From Oceanococcus sp964629015 (lineage in GTDB: Bacteria; Pseudomonadota; Gammaproteobacteria; Nevskiales; Oceanococcaceae): 64,000 nt of DNA. Position 1 is the first letter of the stretch, and every line of letters begins with the position of its first letter. Position numbers and translations under genes: made by a program. The stretch spans positions 124,001 through 188,000 of the forward strand of contig CAZVMN010000005.1 of NCBI GenBank assembly GCA_964629015.1. Direction: 5' to 3'. Positions 20,729 through 30,347 of this stretch are shown piece after piece. The notes beneath the pieces are model-generated. The model made no database searches and was not told the DNA's origin. It saw nothing but the letters and a program-made list of their open reading frames with translations.

Positions 20729-22087
20729 ATGAAGCTGAGAATGCTGACACTGACCGCGGCGGCTTGCCTGGTCACCGCATATCCTGCGCTGGCCAAGGTG
20801 TCGCCTGAAGAAGCGGCCAAGCTGGGCAAAGAGCTGACCCCGGTGGGTGCCGAGCGTGCAGGCAATGAAGCTGGCACCATTCCCGAGTGGACCCCCGCCT
20901 CGAAACGTGGCGCCCTGAAAGGTGAGTTCCCCGGCGACCCCACGATCGAAGCACAAGAGCCGCTGTTCACCATCAACGCCCAAAACGTTGGTGAATACGA
21001 AAGCCAGCTGACCGAAGGCCACAAAGAGCTGATGCGTCGCTACCCGGACACCTACAAGATGAAGGTGTACCCGACCGTGCGTAACGTGAACCTGCCGGAG
21101 CGGATTCAGCAGGAAACCATCAAAAACGCCACCCGTGCCGAGCTGGAAGGCGTTGATAACCCGCGTGGCGCATACCTGGGCTTTCCGTTTCCGATTCCGA
21201 AATCCGGTGCTGAGCCAATCTGGAATCACCGCACCAAATGGCGCGGCAACGAGCTGATTCGTTACAACAACCAGATGATTGTTCAGCAGGACGGTCGTTA
21301 CAAAGTCACCAAGATTGTCGAGGACGTGAAGTTCTACTACGCCAATCTGGAACTGGAAAACCCGCCGGAGTTGAAGCCGGGCGTGGACTTCCTGCGTTAT
21401 CTGTCGGCGACCGTGGCGCCGCCCCGTGTAGCGGGCACTTACATTTTGGTACACGAGAAGGCCGGTTTCGGCACCGAGGGCCGCGCCGCATGGTTGTATG
21501 CGCCGGTACTCAAGCGTATCCGTCGCGCTCCGGCGGTGTGCTGTGACAACCCGTACGAAGGCACCGATGGTCACCAGTTCTACGATCAGGTTGATATGTA
21601 CAACGGTGTGCTTGAGCGCTTCAGCTGGAAGCTCATCGGCAAACGTGAAGTCTACATTCCGTACAACGCTTACAAGATCGGCAAGCCGCCGACCAAGTAC
21701 GAAGACATTGCAGCTCCCAATCACGTGAATCCGGAACTGCCACGCTACGAGCTGCACCGCGTCTGGGTGGTGGAGTCGGTGAACAAGGAAGGTCAGCGTC
21801 ACACCTTCGCCAAGCGCACCATCTACCTGGATGAAGACTCCTGGAACATCGTGGCCATTGATGACTACGACCATGAAGGCAAGATCATGCAGTTCCAGGA
21901 AGGTCACCTGGTGTTCAACCACAACGTTCTCGCGACCAGCACCTCGCCGGAAGTGATCTATCACTTCAACAGCGGGCGCTACTTCACCACTGCGATGATG
22001 AACGAAGACCAACCGTACGATCAGACCGCACGGTTTGAGGACAGCCACTTCGAACCCAACACGGTTCAGAAGAAGGCGTCGAAGTAA
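20729..22087 (+). CDS. DUF1329 family periplasmic protein
   Basis: A 452-residue protein with a signal peptide (MKLRMLTLTAAACLVTAYPALA) and a strong GAGGAG ribosome site. Features typical of DUF1329 are the N-terminal PEEAAKLGKELTPVGAERAGN segment and the VAGTYILVHEK...WLYAPVLKRIRRAP strands. The fold is thought to resemble LolA/LolB-like lipid carriers, which would fit a shuttle between the MMPL pump and the outer-membrane DUF1302 barrel. The gene ends at a strong terminator, so it may be made in excess over the barrel. Confidence 0.88.
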   Translation: MKLRMLTLTAAACLVTAYPALAKVSPEEAAKLGKELTPVGAERAGNEAGTIPEWTPASKRGALKGEFPGDPTIEAQEPLFTINAQNVGEYESQLTEGHKELMRRYPDTYKMKVYPTVRNVNLPERIQQETIKNATRAELEGVDNPRGAYLGFPFPIPKSGAEPIWNHRTKWRGNELIRYNNQMIVQQDGRYKVTKIVEDVKFYYANLELENPPELKPGVDFLRYLSATVAPPRVAGTYILVHEKAGFGTEGRAAWLYAPVLKRIRRAPAVCCDNPYEGTDGHQFYDQVDMYNGVLERFSWKLIGKREVYIPYNAYKIGKPPTKYEDIAAPNHVNPELPRYELHRVWVVESVNKEGQRHTFAKRTIYLDEDSWNIVAIDDYDHEGKIMQFQEGHLVFNHNVLATSTSPEVIYHFNSGRYFTTAMMNEDQPYDQTARFEDSHFEPNTVQKKASK

Positions 22088-22099
22088 TCCCCCAAGACT

Positions 22100-22138
22100 C
22101 CCCGACCTTCATCGACTTGATGCGGGTCGGGGTTTTTT
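22100..22138 (+). terminator. Rho-independent terminator between DUF1329 and DUF1302 genes
   Basis: Perfect 8-bp arms CCCCGACC (22100-22107) and GGTCGGGG (22125-22132), followed by six T. It lies inside the locus, so it probably attenuates expression of the barrel gene relative to DUF1329. Confidence 0.88.
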
Positions 22139-22168
22139 AAGGTGCGGACAGGATCAGGAGATAAAAAA

Positions 22169-24649
22169 ATGGGCAAGACGTGGCGTGTTGTAGCACTGGC
22201 CATGGCGGGGTTGCCGTTCAGTGCGAGTGCCGTGGAATTCAATTTGTCGATGTTCGGCGAGACCTTTTCGGGGGTGCTCAACAACACCGCAACATTTGGT
22301 TACAGCTGGCGTATCGAGGAGCCGGAAGAAGACCTCATTGGCAAGCTCAACCTCGACCCTGATTTGTGCTCAGGGGCTTTTCAGTTCTGTCAGGGGCTGC
22401 ATCTGGATCAGACCCACCCGGCGGAGCGTTTGGCCCAGGCGCCCGGCCAAGCGTCGGTCAATCTGGACGATGGCAACCTCAATTACAACAAATGGGACAT
22501 CACCCAGGCGCCGCTGAAGATCAGCAATGACCTCAAGATCGAATGGGGCAACTTCGGGATCTTCGCCCGCGGGATCGGGATCTACGATTACATCAACTAC
22601 GATTTCGAGGAATATCACCCCAACCGTGTGACGCCGGAAAACGCTGCGGTCACCGGGGTGCGTGATGATCCTCAAACATCGAACCGTTATTTCTCCCAGG
22701 TCCACGGGCCGGGTGGCGTGGTTTACAACGATCGTGACAAGCGCACGGCCAAACAGGCGGCGCTGCGTTACGACATTTTGGACCTCAACTTTTTCGGTGA
22801 AGTCGACTTGCCCGGGCTGAATAACATTCTGTTCCGCTTCGGCAAGCAGACGGTCAACTGGGGGCAGAGCACCGTCGCGGTGGTCAACAGTGTCAATCAG
22901 GCACAGCCGGTCAATGCCAACAGTTTGTTCCGTCTGGGGTTCGGCTTGCTGGAAGAGTTGTTTGTGCCGGTGGGCATGTTCCGTCTGAGCACCCAGACCT
23001 TGGGCGGCATCGATGTTGAAGCTTATTACCAGTATGAGTGGGAGCCGATTGAAATCCCCACGCCGGGTACGTTCATGTCATTCATTGATGTGGGTACCGA
23101 CAATCTGGTCGATCACGTCAATGTCACCTTTAGCGGTCATGAAGATCCGGATAGCGCATCGACGTTCCTCGACAACCCGCTGACCCTGATCACCCCGACG
23201 ACGCCGACCGCTGAGTTGCTGCCGGCCAATGAGGCGCGTGACAGTGGCCAGTACGGTGTCGCGCTGAAGAAGTACTTTTATGACCTGAACAACGGTACCG
23301 AGTTTGGTTTGTACTTCATGAACTATCACTCGAAGTTGCCTTATGCGAGTGTGTTTGCGGCCAATGCCAGCTGTGCGCGGCGTGAGGGCAACGATTTGGG
23401 CATCGACGCCCGCAATACGCTGACCTTCCTGCAGGCTTGCGACAATCTGCCCGTGTCACGGCCAGAAGCTCAGCCGGCGCTGCTGGCTCAGCTGACCACA
23501 CTGGCGCTGCAGAATCCGGGCATCTTAGTCAATGACATTGGTCTGGATTCTCTGCTGGCCGGCCCGGGTGCACTGGCTAGCTTGCTGATCTACAACCCGA
23601 ATCAGCCGTACTCCGACGCTTTGCCACTGGATTCGCTCAAGTTGCAGCTGGAATACCCGGAAGATCTGAAGATGTTCGGCTTCAGTTTCAACACCACCTT
23701 CGGCGAGTATTCCTTCCAGGGTGAGATTTCGCACCGGCCGAAACTGCCGTTGCAGGTTGCGCTGGTTGATCTGGTGTTTGCCGGCTTGGGTCCAACGTTG
23801 ACGCGCTGCCATGACGAGAGCGTCGGTTGTGCGGGTACCACCGCCGGTCGTGGGTATGATGCGCAGGGCAATATGATCACTTACGGCAGCAGCGACTTCG
23901 TCGATGCCGATGGCAACAACCCGTACCCCGACACGATCAATCTGGTCGTGGGGTCGCCGCCGGGCTCCGCACGTTCCTTCCCCAGCTTCATCGAACCGTA
24001 TCGCCAGGGCACGATCGGCGAAACCGACCCGAACAGCTACATTCAGGGTTGGATCGAAGGCAAAGTCAACCAGTACAACCTGGGTGCGACCCGTGTGTTG
24101 GGTTCCTCGGAGAACTGGATCGGTGCGGATCAGATCATCCTGCTCTACGAGTTGGCCGCTACGCACGTCTTGAACATGCCCAAGTTTGATCAATTGCAGA
24201 TCGAAGGCCCTTACACCGCGGTGACGCACGCCAGCGCCGGCGCCGATGGCACTGGGGCCGATGGTTCCCAATTGGCTTGCTCGAGCAACCCGACCTGCAG
24301 CGTTGGCGCGGATGGCTTGCGCTTCAACCCGACGCAGGAGTCACGCAGTGCCTTTGCCGATGATTTTGCCTGGGGCTATCGCGTTGTCGGGCGCATCAGT
24401 TATGAGTCTGTATTGCCGGGCATCAGTGTGCAGCCTTTGTTCATCTGGCAGCATGACATTGACGGCAACTCCCCGGGGCCGGCGGCCAACTTTGTCGAAG
24501 GCCGCATGGCGCTCAATCTGTTGCTGGAAACGCGCCACGATGAGGGGTACTCGTTCACGATTGCCTACAACATGTTCACCGGCGCGGGTCGGCACAATGT
24601 GTGGCGTGATCGAGACAATCTTGGCTTCTTCTTCAAGTATCAGTTCTAA
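22169..24649 (+). CDS. DUF1302 family outer-membrane protein
   Basis: An 826-residue protein. The ATG at 22169 is preferred over the upstream in-frame start because it follows CAGGAG and begins a clean signal peptide (MGKTWRVVALAMAGLPFSASA). The sequence is rich in alternating beta strands, with FRFGKQTVNWGQS, which is typical of DUF1302, and ends in an aromatic beta-signal (FFFKYQF). It is predicted to be a large outer-membrane barrel. Its pairing with DUF1329 and an MMPL pump suggests passage of a hydrophobic compound through the outer membrane; direction is unknown. Confidence 0.88.
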   Translation: MGKTWRVVALAMAGLPFSASAVEFNLSMFGETFSGVLNNTATFGYSWRIEEPEEDLIGKLNLDPDLCSGAFQFCQGLHLDQTHPAERLAQAPGQASVNLDDGNLNYNKWDITQAPLKISNDLKIEWGNFGIFARGIGIYDYINYDFEEYHPNRVTPENAAVTGVRDDPQTSNRYFSQVHGPGGVVYNDRDKRTAKQAALRYDILDLNFFGEVDLPGLNNILFRFGKQTVNWGQSTVAVVNSVNQAQPVNANSLFRLGFGLLEELFVPVGMFRLSTQTLGGIDVEAYYQYEWEPIEIPTPGTFMSFIDVGTDNLVDHVNVTFSGHEDPDSASTFLDNPLTLITPTTPTAELLPANEARDSGQYGVALKKYFYDLNNGTEFGLYFMNYHSKLPYASVFAANASCARREGNDLGIDARNTLTFLQACDNLPVSRPEAQPALLAQLTTLALQNPGILVNDIGLDSLLAGPGALASLLIYNPNQPYSDALPLDSLKLQLEYPEDLKMFGFSFNTTFGEYSFQGEISHRPKLPLQVALVDLVFAGLGPTLTRCHDESVGCAGTTAGRGYDAQGNMITYGSSDFVDADGNNPYPDTINLVVGSPPGSARSFPSFIEPYRQGTIGETDPNSYIQGWIEGKVNQYNLGATRVLGSSENWIGADQIILLYELAATHVLNMPKFDQLQIEGPYTAVTHASAGADGTGADGSQLACSSNPTCSVGADGLRFNPTQESRSAFADDFAWGYRVVGRISYESVLPGISVQPLFIWQHDIDGNSPGPAANFVEGRMALNLLLETRHDEGYSFTIAYNMFTGAGRHNVWRDRDNLGFFFKYQF

Positions 24650-24691
24650 GGTGGACGTTGTGACGACATCGCACAACGTGGAGTGGCATTC

Positions 24692-25702
24692 ATGAGTCGG
24701 AATCTGAGAGGCGCACGCGGCTGGCGTGCCCTGAGTGGCGCGCTGGCGCTGATGCTGACATCGGTCGTCTGTGCAGAGTCTCCAATGGCTCCGCAAACCG
24801 CTGATGTTTATCCGATGGCGCAAGACAGTCTGCTGCTCGACGTCATCGATACCGGCAGCGCATTGATCGCAGTGGGCGTTCGTGGACACATCCTGCGCTC
24901 CCAGGATGGGGGGCGCTGGGAACAAGTCTCCTCACCGGTGAATCGTTTGCTGACTGCGATCAGCTTTGCCGACGCCAAGCAGGGTTGGGCGGTCGGTCAT
25001 GACGCCGCGATTCTTCACACCAGTGACGGCGGTGTGAGCTGGGAGTTGCAGCATTTTGACCCGGAAGGTCAGGGGCCTTTGCTCGACGTCTATTTTGAGA
25101 ACGCTCAGCGTGGCTTTGCAATTGGCGCGTTTGGTACCTTCCTGGGCACCACGGATGGCGGCAAAACATGGGAGCCCGAGGATGCACCTGCCGTGTCAGA
25201 TGCCGCTGTGCATCTGTATGCCATGGCGCGAAGCAGCAGCGGTCGCTACTTCATGGTGGGTGAGATGGGCAGTCTGTTTGCCACCGATGAAAACGGCGAA
25301 TGGGCACAGCTTGACTCCCCTTATGATGGGTCGTTCTACGATGTTCAGGCTCTAGGCGCCAATGGCCTTCTGGCAGTTGGCATGCGGGGCAACGCCTACA
25401 TCACCAACGATCTGGGGGTAGCAGACTGGCGTCGCATCGAATCCGATACTTTGCTCGGCTTGACCAGCATCACGCCGGTGGACTCAAAGCGCATGATCAT
25501 CACCGGTTTGAATCGTCATTTGTGGGTGCTGGATGCTCCAGGTCGTATGACCCAGATCCGCGTCTACGAACCGGAAGCATCGAATACCGGCTCACTCAAT
25601 GCCGCCGTGGTGCGTGATGGTCAAGTCTATCTTGCCGGTGATTTGGGTATTCGTGCCATACCATTGCCACCCCAAGATCTGGCCTCGGTGACCCAACACT
25701 AA
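24692..25702 (+). CDS. YCF48-like BNR-propeller exported protein
   Basis: 336 residues from the ATG at 24692 (GTGGAG eight bases upstream; an in-frame GTG lies 9 bp earlier). A signal peptide covers about residues 1-31 (MLTSVVCAES). Repeats of the BNR/YCF48 kind follow: WAVGHDAAILHTSDGG, FAIGAFGTFLGTTDGGKTW and LLAVGMRGNAYIT. It would be a periplasmic beta-propeller, perhaps an assembly or accessory factor of the MMPL/DUF1302 transporter. It lies 42 bp after the barrel gene. Confidence 0.82.
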   Translation: MSRNLRGARGWRALSGALALMLTSVVCAESPMAPQTADVYPMAQDSLLLDVIDTGSALIAVGVRGHILRSQDGGRWEQVSSPVNRLLTAISFADAKQGWAVGHDAAILHTSDGGVSWELQHFDPEGQGPLLDVYFENAQRGFAIGAFGTFLGTTDGGKTWEPEDAPAVSDAAVHLYAMARSSSGRYFMVGEMGSLFATDENGEWAQLDSPYDGSFYDVQALGANGLLAVGMRGNAYITNDLGVADWRRIESDTLLGLTSITPVDSKRMIITGLNRHLWVLDAPGRMTQIRVYEPEASNTGSLNAAVVRDGQVYLAGDLGIRAIPLPPQDLASVTQH

Positions 25703-25712
25703 AGCATGAGAT

Positions 25713-25738
25713 ACGCCCCGGGCACGGTCCTGGGGCGT
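25713..25738 (+). terminator. Possible terminator hairpin after YCF48 gene
   Basis: Arms ACGCCCC (25713-25719) and GGGGCGT (25732-25738), with only a short, delayed T stretch after. It may separate the transporter genes from the regulator gene. Confidence 0.45.
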
Positions 25739-25761
25739 GGTTCAATGCTGTTTCTCTGCCT

Positions 25762-25779
25762 CAATCTAAGATAGAGTCG
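25762..25779 (+). promoter_or_regulatory. Weak third copy of the locus operator
   Basis: CAATCTA-AGATAGAGTCG resembles the boxes at 17959 and 28601 (CAACCTATAGATAGGCGTG) with one deletion and three mismatches. It keeps a TCTA/TAGA dyad. It lies just before the regulator gene, which would allow self-control. Low certainty. Confidence 0.3.
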
Positions 25780-25831
25780 AGTGTTGCACACTACAGCGCT
25801 TTCGCCAGTGGTGGTGACGAGGAGACAGCAT

Positions 25832-28591
25832 GTGGAAGACGCTGCCATAGGACACAGCGTTTCGTCGGACGATGTGCGTCCGACACTGATTCGGCAGAAC
25901 CCGATGCGCCCAGAAGGTGAAATGGAACGTTCGCGTCTGGGTTTGACCGAGCCATTGCTTACAGGGCAGATTGGTTTGGCCGCTTTTTTGGCGCCCGCCG
26001 GATACGGAAAGTCCACTGCCATGGCGCTGTGGCAGGAACAGCTTCAGCAACAAGGTTTTGATTGCTGCTGGTTGGCGATGCGCGTCAAGCATCGCGACCC
26101 GAAAGCGCTGCTCTTTGATTTGCTGCAGGCCTTGCGTAAGCAGCTCCCCAAGCTGGACTGCTCGCTGACCGAGAGCAACTTGCGATCGGCTACCTCTTAT
26201 CTTGTGGAACCGGTCATGGCCAGCCTGGCCCAGGACATCGAGAATGTCGGGCGCCGGGTGTTTCTGTTCTTGGACGAACTTGAGAATCTGTCGACGGCGG
26301 CTGGGCGTGACATTGTCGCCTTACTCATTGAGCACCGGCCATCCAATCTGACTCTCATACTGGGAGGTCGCGACGTTCGGCAATTTGCCTTGTCGCGCTA
26401 TCGGCTGGCCGGGAAAATCGTCGATTTCAGTATCGAAGACCTGCAATTTTCCCGTGCCGAAATTCGCCAGTTTTTGAGCCAGCGTTTCCACATTGATGTG
26501 TCGGACGTTGCGCTCAAAGCCTTGGAGCAAAAAACCGAAGGCTGGCCCGCCGCCTTGGCGTTGTATGCGATGGGGGTCAACGCGCGCGGTCAGGTGGGAA
26601 CGGTAATTGAGGATTTTGTCGGCGCTTCTGAGGAGCTTACCGACTACCTGGGCGATGTGCTGTTCGACAGCCTGGATGAGGATCTGCAGGAATTCCTCCT
26701 GCGCGCATCGGTTCCTGAGCAATTCAATGCGGATTTGTTACGCCGCCTTTTGCCCGATCCGGCGGACGCTGGGCGTATGTTGCAGCGGGTGTTGGATTCC
26801 AATCTGTTCCTACAGCGAGTTGATATCAACAGCGGTGAGTTTCGCTTTCATGCGCTGTGTGCCGATTTTTTGCGTCGTCGTTTGCGTTTGCGTGAGCCGG
26901 ATTTCTATCACGAGCTTCTGCGTAAAACGGGGCAGTGGTGTTGGTCGCAGGGACGCGTTCACGATGCGATCGAATGCGCGCGCCGTGCCAAAGATTGGTC
27001 CGATATGGCCCAACGGATGTTGGCCAGCGCTGAGACCGTGGTGCGCGCCAACGCGGAATTCGGTTCGTTTCTGGAGTGGACCCAGGCGCTGCCTGAAGAG
27101 GTGCTGAACGCACACCCTGAATTGTTGTTGCATCAGGCTTGGGCGATGGGCTTCTCGCGCAAAATGGTGGAGGCGGAAGCGGCGCTGTCTCGGCTGCAAA
27201 CGCTGCTGCCCACGATGCAGGCCGCGCAGGCGATGGATCTGGAGCGCCAGCTCAAGTTGCATCGGTTTGTGGTCGACGCGGTTATGGATCGTGGTCATCA
27301 GCGTATCGATGAGATTGAGCAATGGATCTCAGATTATCCAGATGCCAGTCATGCGGAGCGGGGGCAGGCGTTGACCGCGTTGTCGCCAGCGGCGCGCAAT
27401 TTGGATCAGCTCGATCGGGCGCTGCAGCCGCTGGATAGCGCCGAAGAATGTTTTCGTCGCATCGGCGCCGATTACTCGCTGTCGTGGGTGCACAACATTC
27501 GACTGTCCGTGTTGATCAAACGCAACGAGTTCGCGGCGGCGCGGATCGCCGGGCGCAAAGGTTTGGCACAGATCGCGGGTGCCTTGGGTGAGCAGGCACC
27601 GCCGGCAGGGATGAGCAATTGCATGCTCGCCTACCTCGCATATGAGGCCGGTGATCTGTCGGCAGCACGCGCTCACCTGGATAACGGTCTGCGATTTATC
27701 GTGGATCAGGGTGTTGTGGATTCTTTGTACTTCGCCCACCTGACCTTGTCCTATCTTGCTGCCAATGATGGCAACCACGAACTGGCGATATCGAGCTTGG
27801 CTGACGGCGAAGAGTTCGGGCTCGCCTTTGAGTTGCCGCGCCTGACCACGCAACTCGCCACGCGTCGCGCTTTGCGCTACCTGCATGCCGGCGATCAGCT
27901 GGCGGCTGACGCAGTGATTCGTACGCGCCAATTGCTGGATGTTCCCAAGGATGGGTTTTTCCGTCATCGGGAGAATTGTGCCCAGCTGATTCACGCCCAC
28001 ATCGAGTTGCTGCGGGGTAACTACTCGGCAGCTCTGGAACGTCTCAAACAGATGTCCAAGTTGGCCGCGCAGGATGGTCGTTTACGCATGAAAGCGGAGT
28101 ACGACTATCTGCTCGCGATCGCGATGCATGCGGTGGACGATTCGAACGAGGCCGGGCGCCGGTTTCGCCAATTGTTGGCCGATGCGGCAGTGCAGCGCCG
28201 CTATCGTTTCATGTTGCATGCCGGCTCATTGGGGCGCAGCTTGATCGCCGATCAGCTGCATGCACGGCAGCAGGCGTGGCAGGCCGGGGTCGAGCAGGAT
28301 GCTGCCGATGGGATTCTCAATGAGTTGGCACAAGTCTTGGGTTTGCTTGACGCCAGCCCCGGCAGCGACGATGAAGTGACAGATGCCGCTTTGGACGCCT
28401 TGACGCGGCGGGAAATCGATATTCTCAAACGTGCCGCGAGCAGTGGCCTGAACAACAAGAAGTTGGCGCAGGCATTGTTTGTCTCCGAAGGCACTCTGAA
28501 GTGGCATCTGCACAACATTTACAACAAGCTCGGTACGCGCAATCGCGCTGGGGCGATTGCCCAGGCTCAGCGCCTGGGACTGCTGCGCTGA
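25832..28591 (+). CDS. MalT/LuxR-type large ATP-dependent transcriptional regulator
   Basis: 919 residues from the GTG at 25832, chosen because AGGAGA lies six bases upstream; in-frame GTG 25781 and ATG 25922 are alternatives. An NTPase domain opens with Walker A APAGYGKSTAM (about residues 54-64) and Walker B-like FLFLDELENL. It is followed by a long helical TPR-like sensor region and a C-terminal LuxR HTH (LTRREIDILKRAASSGLNNK and VSEGTLKWHLHNIYNKLGTR). Such STAND regulators activate promoters when bound to a ligand. It sits between the transporter genes and the acyl-CoA ligase, both of which carry a near-identical upstream box, so it is the likely regulator of both. Confidence 0.88.
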   Translation: MEDAAIGHSVSSDDVRPTLIRQNPMRPEGEMERSRLGLTEPLLTGQIGLAAFLAPAGYGKSTAMALWQEQLQQQGFDCCWLAMRVKHRDPKALLFDLLQALRKQLPKLDCSLTESNLRSATSYLVEPVMASLAQDIENVGRRVFLFLDELENLSTAAGRDIVALLIEHRPSNLTLILGGRDVRQFALSRYRLAGKIVDFSIEDLQFSRAEIRQFLSQRFHIDVSDVALKALEQKTEGWPAALALYAMGVNARGQVGTVIEDFVGASEELTDYLGDVLFDSLDEDLQEFLLRASVPEQFNADLLRRLLPDPADAGRMLQRVLDSNLFLQRVDINSGEFRFHALCADFLRRRLRLREPDFYHELLRKTGQWCWSQGRVHDAIECARRAKDWSDMAQRMLASAETVVRANAEFGSFLEWTQALPEEVLNAHPELLLHQAWAMGFSRKMVEAEAALSRLQTLLPTMQAAQAMDLERQLKLHRFVVDAVMDRGHQRIDEIEQWISDYPDASHAERGQALTALSPAARNLDQLDRALQPLDSAEECFRRIGADYSLSWVHNIRLSVLIKRNEFAAARIAGRKGLAQIAGALGEQAPPAGMSNCMLAYLAYEAGDLSAARAHLDNGLRFIVDQGVVDSLYFAHLTLSYLAANDGNHELAISSLADGEEFGLAFELPRLTTQLATRRALRYLHAGDQLAADAVIRTRQLLDVPKDGFFRHRENCAQLIHAHIELLRGNYSAALERLKQMSKLAAQDGRLRMKAEYDYLLAIAMHAVDDSNEAGRRFRQLLADAAVQRRYRFMLHAGSLGRSLIADQLHARQQAWQAGVEQDAADGILNELAQVLGLLDASPGSDDEVTDAALDALTRREIDILKRAASSGLNNKKLAQALFVSEGTLKWHLHNIYNKLGTRNRAGAIAQAQRLGLLR

Positions 28592-28600
28592 GCGCGTGCA

Positions 28601-28621
28601 AACCAACCTATAGATAGGCGT
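28601..28621 (+). promoter_or_regulatory. Putative operator box B of the lipid-trafficking locus
   Basis: AACCAACCT-ATA-GATAGGCGT, with a perfect inner dyad CCTATagATAGG. It matches 18 of 21 positions with box A at 17959. A weak -35 (TGACCC, 28621-28626) overlaps its end and a weak -10 (CAATAG, 28643-28648) follows 16 bp later, the same geometry as at box A. Confidence 0.65.
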
Positions 28622-28677
28622 GACCCAACCGGTGCAATGCTGCAATAGCTTGCAGAATTATGCTGGAGAGAGAACAC

Positions 28678-30294
28678 GTGAGCGTGAGCCTTGAGCAAAC
28701 GTATCCGGATTGGGTGCCCGACGAAATCACATTCCCGAGCGAAGGAAGCGTCGCCAAAGTCCTGCTTGAGGATTGTCGCCGTTACGCAGATCGTTGCGCT
28801 TTCGCCTGCGGTGAGGAAACCCTGAGCTATCGCCAAATGGAGCAGCTGTCGGAACGTCTGGCGGTGTATCTACTGAGTGAGTGCCGCCTGAACAAAGGCG
28901 ACCGCGTAGCGGTCATGATGCCCAACCTGACCTCATATCCGATCAGTGTGCTGGGCATTTTGCGCGCGGGATTGGTGGTGGTGAACGTCAATCCGTTGTA
29001 CACCGCACGCGAGTTGAAGCATCAATTGGTCGATTCCGGCTCCAAAGCGATCATTATCGCCAAACCTTTTGCTGCGGCATTGGATGAGGCGCTGCCCGAT
29101 ACGGTGGTCGAAAATGTGCTCATTGCGCCCATGGGCGAAGCGGTCAAACCCAGCGGGATCTATGGCGGTGAAGCGCGTATCGGGCTGAACGACGTGCTGT
29201 CCGTTGAAGGCGCGCTGGACGATGTCCAGATTGCACCATCCGACGTGGCGTTTCTGCAGTACACCGGCGGCACCACCGGGCCGTCCAAGGGCGCAACGCT
29301 GTCACACGGCAATATCATGGCCAATCAGGAGCAGCTGCTGAATTGGATTGAGCCGTGTATGGCCCGCATACCCAGCACACAGCAGCATGTGGTGATCACC
29401 GCATTGCCGCTTTATCACATCTTTGCTTTGACGGTGAACGCCCTGGCCATGATGCGCCATGGCGCTTGCAACGTGCTGGTTCCCAATCCGCGCGATTTGC
29501 CCGCCCTGGTTGAGACATTCAAACGTTATCCCGTGAGCATGTTCAGTGCGGTGAACACGCTGTTTAACGGTTTGTTGCACACACCCGGCTTTGACCAGGT
29601 GGACTTTGGCAATTTATGTCTTGCCGCCGGCGGCGGTGCATCGGTGCAGCCGGCCGTTGCCCAGCGCTGGCAGGATGTCACGGGCACCGCGATTGTCGAG
29701 GGCTACGGACTGTCGGAAACCTCGCCACTGGTGACGCTCAATGCCACCGATGCGGCAGCACACAGTGGCACGGTTGGTTTTGCCATGCCATCAACGCAGA
29801 TCCGTTTGCTCGATGAGCAGGGCCACGAGGTCGCCGACGGTGAGCCAGGCGAGCTGTGCGTGAAAGGGCCACAGGTCATGAGCGGTTACTGGAATCGTCC
29901 GGATGCCAACGCTGAGGTGTTCACCGACGATGGTTTCTTCCGCACAGGCGATATTGCCGTGCGTTATCCCAACGGCAGCTACCAGATCGTGGATCGTAAG
30001 AAGGACATGATCCTGGTGTCAGGATTCAACGTGTATCCGGCCGAGATCGAAGCGGTTTGCGCGGCCCATGACGGGGTCGTGGAGTCCGCCTGTATTGGGG
30101 TGCCGGATGACCGAACCGGTGAAGCCGTCAAGGTCTTTGTGGTGCGCAAGTCAGAGCAGTTGGATGAGGATCAGCTGATCGCTTACTGTCGAGACAACCT
30201 CACCGCTTACAAAGTCCCCCGCCAAGTGCAGTTCGTCGCGGAGCTGCCAAAAAGCCCGGTGGGCAAGATATTGCGGCGCGAATTGCGCGCCTGA
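28678..30294 (+). CDS. Fatty-acyl-CoA ligase (AMP-binding family)
   Basis: 538 residues from the GTG at 28678 (GGAGAGAGA just upstream); an in-frame ATG at 28660 is possible but lacks a ribosome site. AMP-binding motifs are LQYTGGTTGPSKGATLSHGN, the GYGLSETSP loop, DRKKDMILVSGFNVYP and the C-terminal LPKSPVGKILRREL with its catalytic Lys. It activates a carboxylic acid, probably a medium- or long-chain fatty acid, to its CoA thioester. In the same locus as the DUF1302/DUF1329/MMPL transporter it may activate the transported lipid, or supply the regulator's ligand (inference). Confidence 0.9.
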   Translation: MSVSLEQTYPDWVPDEITFPSEGSVAKVLLEDCRRYADRCAFACGEETLSYRQMEQLSERLAVYLLSECRLNKGDRVAVMMPNLTSYPISVLGILRAGLVVVNVNPLYTARELKHQLVDSGSKAIIIAKPFAAALDEALPDTVVENVLIAPMGEAVKPSGIYGGEARIGLNDVLSVEGALDDVQIAPSDVAFLQYTGGTTGPSKGATLSHGNIMANQEQLLNWIEPCMARIPSTQQHVVITALPLYHIFALTVNALAMMRHGACNVLVPNPRDLPALVETFKRYPVSMFSAVNTLFNGLLHTPGFDQVDFGNLCLAAGGGASVQPAVAQRWQDVTGTAIVEGYGLSETSPLVTLNATDAAAHSGTVGFAMPSTQIRLLDEQGHEVADGEPGELCVKGPQVMSGYWNRPDANAEVFTDDGFFRTGDIAVRYPNGSYQIVDRKKDMILVSGFNVYPAEIEAVCAAHDGVVESACIGVPDDRTGEAVKVFVVRKSEQLDEDQLIAYCRDNLTAYKVPRQVQFVAELPKSPVGKILRRELRA

Positions 30295-30347
30295 TAGATG
30301 ACCTGGATATTGCCGCGGCGCAGTGCTCGCCCGTGGCGCCGTGACGA

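Noticed and set aside
20462..22048. 528-codon open frame on the minus strand across the DUF1329 gene
   Set aside because: Shadow of the DUF1329 gene; composition unlike exported or soluble proteins and no recognisable motif.
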